DNA from: Gammaproteobacteria bacterium | Lineage (GTDB): Bacteria; Pseudomonadota; Gammaproteobacteria; UBA6429; Thiohalophilaceae | Assembly (NCBI GenBank): GCA_016125505.1 | Contig: WGLP01000004.1 | Coordinates: 1-64,000, forward strand | Direction of reading: 5' to 3' | DNA: 64,000 nt | Shown here: piece by piece, positions 44,296 to 52,251 of the stretch | How the letters are laid out: the number at the start of each line of letters is the position of its first letter | Position numbering within the stretch: the first letter of the stretch is position 1 | The notes under the pieces: generated by a model | The model's input: the letters and a program-made list of their open reading frames with translations, nothing else | Database searches by the model: none | Told to the model about the DNA's origin: nothing | Position numbers and translations under genes: made by a program

Positions 44296-46619
44296 ATTGA
44301 CTGCGTTTCTTTCGCGTCACGATACGCTTGCTCGATGATCTGGCCAAAACACAGGCCGCCATCATTACAGGGAACTGTCCCCGGCAAATATACCCGAAAG
44401 CCGGCGTGGGATAATACGTCGAGGGTCATTTCCGCCAGCAAGCGGTTTTGAAACACCCCACCGCCCAGGCCGACGGCAAACTCAGCATAGTGTTGCCGGA
44501 AATGTTCGCATTGGCGCAGGATGTGTTTTGCCAGACTCGCATGGAACATCGCCGCGCGCTGCTCACGGCTGCGTCGCGGGTCCAGCAACATCGGCAACAG
44601 TGCTGCCCAGTCACTGCGCCACACGCCTTGTTGATCGACCGTCATGGGTAACTCGATACCCTCCGCATCAGAATAGCGCGAGGCCATTGCCTCCAGTGCC
44701 ATCGGCGCCTGACCTTCAAAGCTCGCCTGCGTGCATACATCAATGAGTGCCGCGGCGGCATCGAACAGCCGGCCCATGGAAGTCGATTGCGGACTGTTGA
44801 GTTTTTGTTGCCAGGCTTTGTACAAGATTTCACTGTCGGCGAGCGGTGACTGCCAGCGTTGCCCCGTCTCCCAGCATAATGCCAGCGCGGCACGCCAGGG
44901 TTCACGACCTGCCTTATCGCCGCCGGGCAGATTGAACGGCCGCAGACTCGCGACGCGCTGCCAATCGGCGGCCACGCCATAAAATGTCTCGCCACCCCAG
45001 ATCGTGCCATCCGCACCGTAACCGGTGCCGTCCCAGGTAAAGACTAACCAACGAGGCTCGTGTGAATATTCTCCCGCGATGGCGCTGGCATGGGCATGAT
45101 GATGAAACACCTCGCACACCTCACGCCCGTCCTGAGATGCCCAGCGCGTACTCGCATACGCCGGATGCGCATCGCAAATCAGACGTTGCGCCTTCACGCG
45201 ATACAGGGTTTGCAGATCCGCAATGACCTGTTCGAACACCTCCAGGCTGCGCGGTGCATCGAGGTCACCAATATGCGGTGACACCACGATGCGATCATCC
45301 CAGGCCAGGGCAATCGTATTCTTCATGTGCCCGCCGACAGCCAGGGTTGGCTTCGCAATGGCGACAGGCAAGCTTAACTCTAAAGGCGCCACCCCTCGAC
45401 CCAGCCGCAGCGGGCGCGCTGCATTGGCAATCACGCGATAGACACTGTCATCCGCGGGCCGCTCGATAGGGCGGTTGTGATGCAGAAAGGCATCGGCCAC
45501 ATGGGCAAGGCGGCGTTCGACATCCTGATTGTTCGTCAACACCGGTTCACCACTGATGTTGGCGGACGTCGCCACCAGCGGCCCCTGGAAATCGTGCAGC
45601 AGTAACGCATGCAAAGGGCTGTACGGCAGGAAGACACCGATCTCGTTTAAATCAGGTGCAAGCTGTGGCGATAACACATCGCCGGCACCTTTGCGCACTA
45701 ACACAATGGGGCGCAAGGGATCGCGAAGTTGCGCGGCGCTGACCGGATCGAGGTCCGTCATGGCACGGATTGCATCCAGTTCATCATCACCCTTTACGGG
45801 AAACATCACCGCCAGGGGTTTGTGCGGTCGCGGCTTGCGTTGCCGCAGCGTCTGAACGGCTGTGTCATTTCGCGCATCGCACAGCAGGTGATAACCGCCA
45901 ATCCCTTTGACCGCCACGATCTTCCCGGCGCGCAAGGCATCGCTGCAGGACGCCAGTGCTGCGGAAGTTTCCGCGACCAAGCCAACGTCCGCTGCATAAT
46001 ACTGTAACTGCGGTCCGCACGCGGGACAGGCAATGGGTTCGGCATGAAAACGGCGATCGGCCGGGTTGTCGTATTCCGCGCGGCACGCCGGACACAAGGT
46101 GAACTCGGCCATGCCGGTATTGGCGCGATCATATGGCAGCCGCGTGATCAAGGTGTAACGCGGCCCGCAGTGGGTGCAGTTGATAAACGGATAACGGTAG
46201 CGCCGGTTAGCCGGATCAAACAGTTCACGGCGGCAGTCGTGACACAGATAATAATCCGCCGGCACATGAATGGTTGCCGGTGACTGCGTTCCGCTGGGTT
46301 TGATCGCGAAATGATCCAGCGCCAAGGCCTCGGCGGGTAGACATGATTGTATGACCGGTCTGGCCAGGGGTGGCGCCTGTGTCAGCAAGTCAGTCTTAAA
46401 GTCTGTAATATTGTCCGCTTGTCCTTGGATATGCAGCGTGACCTGGCCCAGTTCATTGCGAACCCAGCCGACAATGCCATGTGCTTGCGCCAGGCGATAG
46501 ACGAAGGGACGAAAGCCGACCCCCTGCACGACACCCGTCAACACTAAACGCATGGCAACATGATCGTTACCAGGATTTCGTGACTTTGGAACTGAACTAG
46601 TTATCGTGTCCAATTGCAC
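44292..46619 (-). CDS. hypF: Carbamoyltransferase HypF
   Basis: A 775-residue HypF, which activates carbamoyl phosphate and transfers it to HypE. In order: acylphosphatase domain (RLVLTGVVQGVGFRPFVYRLA), two zinc fingers (CHDCRRELFDP with CTHCGPRY, and CPACRAEYDNP with CPACGP), YrdC-like domain (AVKGIGGYHLLCDA) and a Kae1-like domain with VFHHHAHASAIAGEY. The start is uncertain: GTG at 46619 has AGGG very close, and ATG at 46553 begins directly before the acylphosphatase domain. A nested inverted repeat lies in the gap to hypD. Confidence 0.93.
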   Translation of the reverse strand: MQLDTITSSVPKSRNPGNDHVAMRLVLTGVVQGVGFRPFVYRLAQAHGIVGWVRNELGQVTLHIQGQADNITDFKTDLLTQAPPLARPVIQSCLPAEALALDHFAIKPSGTQSPATIHVPADYYLCHDCRRELFDPANRRYRYPFINCTHCGPRYTLITRLPYDRANTGMAEFTLCPACRAEYDNPADRRFHAEPIACPACGPQLQYYAADVGLVAETSAALASCSDALRAGKIVAVKGIGGYHLLCDARNDTAVQTLRQRKPRPHKPLAVMFPVKGDDELDAIRAMTDLDPVSAAQLRDPLRPIVLVRKGAGDVLSPQLAPDLNEIGVFLPYSPLHALLLHDFQGPLVATSANISGEPVLTNNQDVERRLAHVADAFLHHNRPIERPADDSVYRVIANAARPLRLGRGVAPLELSLPVAIAKPTLAVGGHMKNTIALAWDDRIVVSPHIGDLDAPRSLEVFEQVIADLQTLYRVKAQRLICDAHPAYASTRWASQDGREVCEVFHHHAHASAIAGEYSHEPRWLVFTWDGTGYGADGTIWGGETFYGVAADWQRVASLRPFNLPGGDKAGREPWRAALALCWETGQRWQSPLADSEILYKAWQQKLNSPQSTSMGRLFDAAAALIDVCTQASFEGQAPMALEAMASRYSDAEGIELPMTVDQQGVWRSDWAALLPMLLDPRRSREQRAAMFHASLAKHILRQCEHFRQHYAEFAVGLGGGVFQNRLLAEMTLDVLSHAGFRVYLPGTVPCNDGGLCFGQIIEQAYRDAKETQSI

Positions 46620-46629
46620 ATCCCTACCT

Positions 46630-46731
46630 GCGGTATGTTCAGCCGTTGCGGGACCGTATGCCGCAGGGAAGCGGCATACGAGCGTACAGGGACGTATTTA
46701 CCGCGTGTCCCGTAACGGCTGAACATACCGC
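46630..46731. repeat. Nested inverted-repeat element between hypD and hypF
   Basis: Two 25-bp arms (46630-46654 and 46707-46731) are reverse complements with one mismatch. Each contains GGTATGTTCAGCCGTT. Inside is a second perfect 10-bp stem, CGTATGCCGC (46655-46664) with GCGGCATACG (46671-46680), loop AGGGAA, followed by a 26-nt linker (46681-46706). The whole element is about 100 bp and could fold as a long two-part hairpin in RNA or DNA. It has no open frame. It may be a dispersed repeat of the REP/MITE type. Confidence 0.8.
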
Positions 46732-46759
46732 AACATTTCACATTCAGATTTTTTTCGGT

Positions 46760-47881
46760 TTAGACCCGCGTTGCCGGCGACTTCGCATGCACAGACTCGC
46801 GCACACCGCCACTCCACCAGATTCTACACGCCCCTTCATCAGAGACCATGCACGGCCCTATCGGTGAACGCGGTGTGCATGCCGCGCCGTACAGACGACA
46901 TTCGTTCGGATAAATCTTGCCGAGCACCACACTGGCGCAGTCACAACCAGGCGGCATTTCGCCGGCGCGTTTGCGCGCCACCTCGTTATACGCGGGATAG
47001 CGACGGCGGGCATCGTGTGCGGCATACGCCTCATGCAGGACAAAGCCGGAACCCGGGATCATGCCGATGCCGCGCCAGTTGGCGTCCGCTACCTGCATCA
47101 CCTGCGCAAGCTGGTGTCTGGCGGCTGTATTGCCGCCGGGCTTCACCACCTCGGGATAACAATTGTCGAGAAAACGTTGCCCGTCGTGTAACTGGCGCAG
47201 GGTTGAATACATCGCCGCCAGCAGACTCACCGGTGTGAAGCCGGCAATGGCGGCGGGCAGCTTGTGTTGCTCCACCACAAATTGCCATTCTTCCGGCCCC
47301 ATCACGGTGGCGACATGGCCCGGCGCGATCAGGGCATCGAAGTTGGCCTGGCCGCTCTCAAGCAACATCGCCACCGCCGGCCAGGTCAGTCGGCCGGATA
47401 ACAATATATATAAGTTAGACGGCACGCCCTGGGCCAGTAATGCCGCCACCGGGGCGGTGGTGGTTTCAAAGCCGGCCGCGAAAAACACCACATCACGCTC
47501 CGGGTGTTGTTGCGCGATATGCAATGCATCCAGCGGCGAGGCAATCGGCCGGATATCGGCGCCCTGCGCCTTGGCCTGCTCCAGTGAACGGGCCTCGCTC
47601 CTGGGCACATTCACCGGCACCCGCAGCATGTCACCGAAGGCCACCAGGATCACGCCTTCCTGCAAGGCCAGCTGGATCGCGTGATAGATATCCTCTTCCG
47701 GACAAATACAGACCGGGCAACCGGGACCGGGGATCAATTCGACATTCGCAGGCAGGGTGCCGCGCAAGCCGGCCATGGTAATGGCGCGTTCGTGGCCGCC
47801 GCATACGTTCATGATCTTGATACGCCGATCAAACTTCAGCGCGTGAATGTGTTGCAGCCATTGTTGCGCGGACAGCGGCAT
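46760..47881 (-). CDS. hypD: Hydrogenase maturation protein HypD
   Basis: A 373-residue HypD, the [4Fe-4S] scaffold on which Fe(CN)2CO is assembled with HypC. All signature segments are visible: MNVCGGHERAI, ELIPGPGCPVCICPEEDI, AAGFETTTAP and the C-terminal Cys-rich block GEMPPGCDCASVVLGKIYPNECRLYGAACTP. It starts 8 nt after hypB. The last 15 residues (VRESVHAKSPATRV) extend beyond the conserved core. Confidence 0.96.
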   Translation of the reverse strand: MPLSAQQWLQHIHALKFDRRIKIMNVCGGHERAITMAGLRGTLPANVELIPGPGCPVCICPEEDIYHAIQLALQEGVILVAFGDMLRVPVNVPRSEARSLEQAKAQGADIRPIASPLDALHIAQQHPERDVVFFAAGFETTTAPVAALLAQGVPSNLYILLSGRLTWPAVAMLLESGQANFDALIAPGHVATVMGPEEWQFVVEQHKLPAAIAGFTPVSLLAAMYSTLRQLHDGQRFLDNCYPEVVKPGGNTAARHQLAQVMQVADANWRGIGMIPGSGFVLHEAYAAHDARRRYPAYNEVARKRAGEMPPGCDCASVVLGKIYPNECRLYGAACTPRSPIGPCMVSDEGACRIWWSGGVRESVHAKSPATRV

Positions 47882-47889
47882 CGTGACAC

Positions 47890-48726
47890 TCAGGGATGGG
47901 AATGGGTATGCGTGTGTTGATGCAGGCGCACACCTTCCGGCTGGATCGCCGGGCGCAGGCTTTCACCACGCGCCAGGCGTTCGCGATGCGCCGTGACTTC
48001 TGTATCTAACCATTCCAGCCACGGTGCCAATTGTGCCGGCTGGCGCGTGTTGACGCGCAGTACCGGCGCGTCACTGGCCAGGTGGCGGACGGCCTGTGTC
48101 GCCTTGTCCGGATCGAAATCATCCAGTACCGCCAACAGATCGGTCTTGGTCAACAGGACCAGATCCGCGGCACGGAACATCACCGGATACTTGGCGGGTT
48201 TGTCATCGCCTTCCGTTACCGATAACAGGGTAAGGTTACGATGCTGACCGAGATCGAAACTGGCCGGGCACACGAGGTTGCCGACATTCTCGATAAACAG
48301 AATGTCGATCTCGCGCAGGTCCAGTTGATGCAGGGCATCGTGCACCATGTGCGCGTCGAGGTGACAGGCATTGCCGGTGGTGATCTGAAACGCCGGTACG
48401 CCTTTAGCGCGAATGCGCTGTGCGTCGTTCTCGGTTTCCAGATCGCCTTCGATCACGGCAATGCGGTAACGATCTTTAATGGCATCGATGGTGTGCTCGA
48501 GCAAGCTGGTCTTGCCGGCACCGGGCGAAGACATCAGATTAAGCGCCAGCACACCCTGTTGATCGAAGTGCGCGCGATTGTGCGCTGCCTGGTGATCGTT
48601 TTCGCTTAACAGGTTCTGCAACACATCCACCGCGGTCTTGCCCTTGTCCATGCGCGAAAACTTTCCACCCGGCGCCACCAGGTGACGATTACCGGGCGTG
48701 ATGTTGCAACCGCAGGTATCACACAT
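47890..48726 (-). CDS. hypB: Hydrogenase nickel incorporation GTPase HypB
   Basis: A 278-residue HypB from ATG 48726, with GGAGG 5 nt before it; longer frames to 48825 are not credible. The N-terminus is MCDTCGCN, the high-affinity nickel motif. The GTPase domain has SSPGAGKTSLLEHTI (P-loop), ENVGNLVCPASFDLG and LLTKTDLLA. A His-rich tail (RLHQHTHTHSHP) is C-terminal, whereas His clusters in HypB usually follow the N-terminus. HypB supplies Ni to the large subunit with HypA. Confidence 0.95.
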   Translation of the reverse strand: MCDTCGCNITPGNRHLVAPGGKFSRMDKGKTAVDVLQNLLSENDHQAAHNRAHFDQQGVLALNLMSSPGAGKTSLLEHTIDAIKDRYRIAVIEGDLETENDAQRIRAKGVPAFQITTGNACHLDAHMVHDALHQLDLREIDILFIENVGNLVCPASFDLGQHRNLTLLSVTEGDDKPAKYPVMFRAADLVLLTKTDLLAVLDDFDPDKATQAVRHLASDAPVLRVNTRQPAQLAPWLEWLDTEVTAHRERLARGESLRPAIQPEGVRLHQHTHTHSHP

Positions 48727-49126
48727 AATTGCCTCCCGAGCTAACGGCCTGTTGCGGTGAAGAGGATTGCGCGGACGCTTCGTCCACATCCAGTTCGACG
48801 CTGGCCAGCAGCATTTCGTCGCCACTCACCAGTTGCGTATGGTAATCACCGCAATGCTTGCACAACAAACGATTGGGGGTCACTTCGCTCTCCTGCCCGC
48901 ACTGCCGGCATAACACCCTAACCGGCAGCGATTCGATCACCAGCGTCGCCTGTTCCGCGATGCTGCCTGCTCGCGCCAGGGTAAATGCCTGTTGCAATAG
49001 CGCAGGTTCAATCCCGGATAGGGGCCCGATCTGCAGAATGATGGCAGCAACCCGTTTGGCCTGGTGCTGCAGAGCAATCGCCTCGACCTGACTGAGCATC
49101 CCCTGGCAGACGGATAATTCGTGCAT
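48719..49126 (-). CDS. hypA: Hydrogenase nickel incorporation protein HypA
   Basis: A 135-residue HypA. The N-terminal MHELSVCQGML has the conserved His2-Glu3 for nickel. The zinc site has CRQCGQE and CKHCGDY. The C-terminus continues past the usual domain with a Ser/Gln-rich tail (ASAQSSSPQQAVSSGG). The gene overlaps hypB by 8 nt and abuts hypC through TAATG at 49126-49128. Confidence 0.94.
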   Translation of the reverse strand: MHELSVCQGMLSQVEAIALQHQAKRVAAIILQIGPLSGIEPALLQQAFTLARAGSIAEQATLVIESLPVRVLCRQCGQESEVTPNRLLCKHCGDYHTQLVSGDEMLLASVELDVDEASAQSSSPQQAVSSGGNYV

Positions 49127-49359
49127 TACTGGCTCCCTTCCAGCGCCAGCATCTCATCGTAGATCTCCCAGGCCGAGCGTGCCTCTTCCACGGTCATTTT
49201 CTGGATGGCGTAACCGACATGCACCATCACAAAGTCACCGGCGCGCAAGCTGTCATCCTGCATCATGAATAAATTGACTTCACGCTCGATGCCCTTGGCC
49301 TCGCATACCGCCAGGTAACCATTGATGGATTTGATTTGCATGGGAATGCCAAGACACAT
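49126..49359 (-). CDS. hypC: Hydrogenase maturation chaperone HypC
   Basis: A 77-residue HypC/HupF from ATG 49359 (MCLGIPMQIKSIN). The essential Cys2 is present, with GDFVMVHVGYAIQKMTVEEARSAWEIYDEML. It carries the Fe cofactor with HypD. The longer frame to 49440 does not match the family. This is the first gene of hypC-A-B-D-F-E. A partly symmetrical GTGACAATACTGACAC lies 60 nt upstream (49418-49433), a possible operator. Confidence 0.94.
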   Translation of the reverse strand: MCLGIPMQIKSINGYLAVCEAKGIEREVNLFMMQDDSLRAGDFVMVHVGYAIQKMTVEEARSAWEIYDEMLALEGSQ

Positions 49360-49555
49360 TGACAACCGCCCGTTTCGTTCCGGAAATAATGAATGTAAGC
49401 ATAGTACAGTCTCTAGCGTGACAATACTGACACAAATCATATCCCCCGGACCATTTTACGCATTTGGTCGTGTCGCCGGGATCGCTGCTCACGGGCAAAT
49501 CCGCAGCAGGTGCCGCATAACAGACTAAGACATTGTTTTCTAATCGGATTAACGC

Positions 49556-50287
49556 TCAGGGCAGCAGGCCGCCCGTCGCCTGCAAGGGTGCCGGATTACC
49601 CGGTGCGCTCACCCAGGCCACGAGCGCCCTGCGCGTTGGCCTGATGTCGGTAACGTTGGGTAAGCTGGTTTGCCAGTGCGCGTTTTCACTATTAATTTGC
49701 GCGTGTGCGAGTACGACAAACTCATGCTCGCTATGACGACCGGCGTTTTCACCGGCACGGATTTCGCTGGTGAGTCCCATACCAAGGAGGGCAACATGGA
49801 GTTGCAAGGGCCCTGGATTACCCTGTGCTGAGACAAAGCTGGCGCTCAGTTGCGTGTGCTGCAGGCTCAGCTTGAGCACACCCGTTTCGTCAGCCGGTAT
49901 TGCGGGCATGCCCGCGAACAGACTCCGCCGCCACTCCTTGCCGTTGACAAAAAACTCCGGGGTATACACCGTGCGCGCACGTAAGACCCGGGCATAATCC
50001 CGCTGGCGCTGACTGTACGCCGGCCTGGCGAACCGATCGCGCCAACCCAGGTAATCCCAGTAATCCACGTGAAAGGCCAGGGGAATATAGGTCTGCCATA
50101 AGCGCGGATTATCCGCCAGGCTGTTGAGAAAACGCTCCGCCGGTGGGCAGCTATTGCAACCCTCGGAGGTATACAGTTCGATCATCACAGTCCGTTGCGG
50201 TCCGCTTTGCACATGCCAGTCGGCGGCGAATGCCGTCACACTGCCGCCGTACAAGATTATAAATAATAAACTGCGCCACCCATGCAT
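49556..50287 (-). CDS. DUF1223 thioredoxin-like periplasmic protein
   Basis: A 243-residue protein with a signal peptide ending AFA. The DUF1223 plan is shown by RTVMIELYTSEGCNSCPPAERFLNSL with a CNSC redox motif, FHVDYWDYLGWRDRFARPAYSQRQRDYA and TVYTPEFFVNGKEWR. The function is unknown but redox activity is expected. It lies about 200 nt upstream of hypC on the same strand, separate from the operon. Confidence 0.9.
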   Translation of the reverse strand: MHGWRSLLFIILYGGSVTAFAADWHVQSGPQRTVMIELYTSEGCNSCPPAERFLNSLADNPRLWQTYIPLAFHVDYWDYLGWRDRFARPAYSQRQRDYARVLRARTVYTPEFFVNGKEWRRSLFAGMPAIPADETGVLKLSLQHTQLSASFVSAQGNPGPLQLHVALLGMGLTSEIRAGENAGRHSEHEFVVLAHAQINSENAHWQTSLPNVTDIRPTRRALVAWVSAPGNPAPLQATGGLLP

Positions 50288-50379
50288 GGTCCGGGTCTCC
50301 CATCTCAGAAGGGTCAGTACCCGGACGATAACGCATGTGTGTGCAGGAAGTTATAACAAAAACGTCACGAATGTGTTGC

Positions 50380-50691
50380 TCAACCAAAATGGCAGACGTA
50401 GTCGAGCGTCTCCTGTGTCTCGATATCGAAACTGCTGTTACCGGGGACCTTGAAGGATTCGCCGCCCTGGTAATCCGTCCAGTTATTGTCGCCCTGTAAA
50501 CGCACGCGGCACTTGCCGGCATTGAGTTCCATGATCTCGGGGGCGCCGGTGTTGAATGTCAGCGTACCGGGAAAGATGACGCCGACGCTTTTGCGGGTGC
50601 CGTCGGGAAACACCACCGTGTGTGATACACACTTGCCGTCGAAAAAGACATTGGCCTTTTTGATTACACTGACATTATCGAACTGCGACAT
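50380..50691 (-). CDS. ppnP: Pyrimidine/purine nucleoside phosphorylase (DUF1255/YaiE)
   Basis: A 103-residue cupin-fold protein of the PpnP family, reversibly phosphorolysing nucleosides. Family segments are [57 protein letters not shown] and [30 protein letters not shown] lies 7 nt before ATG 50691. It follows the DUF2288 gene by about 12 nt. Confidence 0.94.
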   Translation of the reverse strand: MSQFDNVSVIKKANVFFDGKCVSHTVVFPDGTRKSVGVIFPGTLTFNTGAPEIMELNAGKCRVRLQGDNNWTDYQGGESFKVPGNSSFDIETQETLDYVCHFG

Positions 50692-50703
50692 TGAAATTCT
50701 CCG

Positions 50704-51036
50704 TTAATTTGTATCATTGTCTTTTTGAATATATTCCTGCACCAACACCCACGGTGCCACCACCACCGCCCAGAACACACTCTCCTGCGCATGCCAGTAG
50801 CTGGCATCGTCGTCACTGGCCCGTTGCAATTGACCCGCCCTGCTCCAGGTCTCGATCTCGTCGGCGCGATCCTGGGCGATGGCGACGGCCACGGCCACCA
50901 GGTCCATCCCCGGCGCCACTTTCACCACCACGCCACGGGCAAAATGCCGGCTCAGTTCCGGCCAGGTCAGTTTTGCCGTCTGGGCGTTGAATTCAGCGAG
51001 TAATTCTTCGTGCGTGGCAGGATGATGTTCTGGCAT
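50704..51036 (-). CDS. DUF2288 family protein
   Basis: A 110-residue protein with DUF2288 features: LLAEFNAQTAKLTWPELSRHFARGVVVKVAPGMDLVAVAVAIAQDRADEI and YWHAQESVFWAVVVAPWVLVQEYI. Function unknown. It probably shares a transcript with ppnP. It is divergent from the YchJ-like gene at 51117. Confidence 0.88.
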   Translation of the reverse strand: MPEHHPATHEELLAEFNAQTAKLTWPELSRHFARGVVVKVAPGMDLVAVAVAIAQDRADEIETWSRAGQLQRASDDDASYWHAQESVFWAVVVAPWVLVQEYIQKDNDTN

Positions 51037-51116
51037 GGTTATCGTGATTTAATAAGCAAACGCGGTAGCGCTAGCCGCGCATTTTATAATATTTGCTCCT
51101 GACTCGCCCGGCCAAG

Positions 51117-51518
51117 ATGAAAAAAACTCTGGATATCACCTGCCCTTGCGGTTCCGGTCTGACCTATGACCGCTGTTGTGGTCCCTGCCTGGATAACCGC
51201 GCCGCGCCAAACACCGCGGAAGCACTGATGCGTTCACGCTATACCGCCTATACGCATCAGGACGCGGCCTACCTGCTGCGAAGCTGGCATGCCTCCACCC
51301 GTCCCGCCGAACTGACGTTTGCACAAGAGCCGCCTGTCACATGGCTGGGACTCAAGGTCCTTCGAACCGAGGCCGGCGGCATTAACGATGACAATGGTCT
51401 GGTGGAATTTGTCGCGCGGTATAAGGTGAATGGCAAGGCGCAGCGTCTGCATGAGACCAGCCGCTTCGTCAAAGAAGACGGTCGCTGGTATTACGTGGAC
51501 GGCGAGGTGGACGCATAA
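51117..51518 (+). CDS. YchJ-like SEC-C domain protein
   Basis: A 133-residue protein from ATG 51117 (MKKTLDITCPCGSG). An upstream in-frame TTG at 51093 is less likely. It has a SEC-C zinc motif with CPCGSGLTYDRCC, followed by the YchJ/UPF0225 domain (AEALMRSRYTAYTHQDAAYLLRSWHASTRP, VEFVARYKVNG, HETSRFVKEDGRWYYVDGEV). Function unknown. Its 3' end overlaps the convergent gene at 51491 by 28 nt. Confidence 0.88.
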   Translation: MKKTLDITCPCGSGLTYDRCCGPCLDNRAAPNTAEALMRSRYTAYTHQDAAYLLRSWHASTRPAELTFAQEPPVTWLGLKVLRTEAGGINDDNGLVEFVARYKVNGKAQRLHETSRFVKEDGRWYYVDGEVDA

Positions 51519-52165
51519 GCAGGCATCGCTTGCGTCGATCCGTATATCCGGATGGTCAGCTCCTGCGCTAGCTGCCGCGCGACGGATTCCATCACCATGT
51601 ACACGGTCTGCGTCATGGAATCCCGCGCAAACGCAATGATGCCAGGCAGACGGACACTCTGGCTTAACTCCTTCGTCTCCAGACTATAGAGGTGCAAAAC
51701 ATCGAACATGAGTTTGGCGAACTGTGGTGCCGTATAAACTGCGGCAAACGTCCGGCGCAAACCGTGATGTAAGCGCCAGTCACGCAAGAGCTGGTGGCTT
51801 TCATTCAGGATTATCTGCATGCGTTGCTGGCGGATCGGCTCGATATCCTGATACGGGATCGCGATATCGACAGGCAAATGCGATGTCTGTTCGAGAAAGC
51901 CCCGGTCGATATCGCGCGCAAGTTTCAGCAAGTACTGCACATCCTGACCTGTCGGGAATCTGTCCGCCTGGACCAGGCTGGCAGCCCGCAGGATGACCTG
52001 ACGATCTTTTTCGATTTCCTTCTGGACATTGCTTTCGAGAAAGCGCCGCAGGGGCCCCAACATCAACCTGAACAACTTGCGCTGATTGAGACTCTGCGCG
52101 CTACGCTGACAGAACTCCGATAACATGTAACGATCCAGCGCGCAAAGCAAACTCACCCTGTTCAT
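51491..52165 (-). CDS. Helical protein of unknown function
   Basis: A 224-residue, mostly helical protein (ALDRYMLSEFCQRSAQSLNQRKLFRLMLGPLRRFLESNVQKEIEK, QQRMQIILNESHQLLRDWRLHHGLRRTF). No signal peptide or membrane helix stands out, and I do not recognise the family. Codon use looks like the neighbours, supporting a real gene. Its last nine codons overlap the convergent YchJ-like gene. Confidence 0.6.
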   Translation of the reverse strand: MNRVSLLCALDRYMLSEFCQRSAQSLNQRKLFRLMLGPLRRFLESNVQKEIEKDRQVILRAASLVQADRFPTGQDVQYLLKLARDIDRGFLEQTSHLPVDIAIPYQDIEPIRQQRMQIILNESHQLLRDWRLHHGLRRTFAAVYTAPQFAKLMFDVLHLYSLETKELSQSVRLPGIIAFARDSMTQTVYMVMESVARQLAQELTIRIYGSTQAMPAYASTSPST

Positions 52166-52251
52166 GGCGATACCAGCCTCCCTCGTCCATCGAGTTTTTC
52201 ATCCATGCAGGCACCCAGCAAAGCCATGTGAACTTTGCCTCGCACCTGTTC

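Noticed and set aside
49418-49433. Symmetric GTGACAATACTGACAC as a named operator for hypC
   Set aside because: It is only partly palindromic (12 of 16 positions) and does not match FNR, NifA-type or sigma-54 elements I know, so it is mentioned but not listed as a feature.
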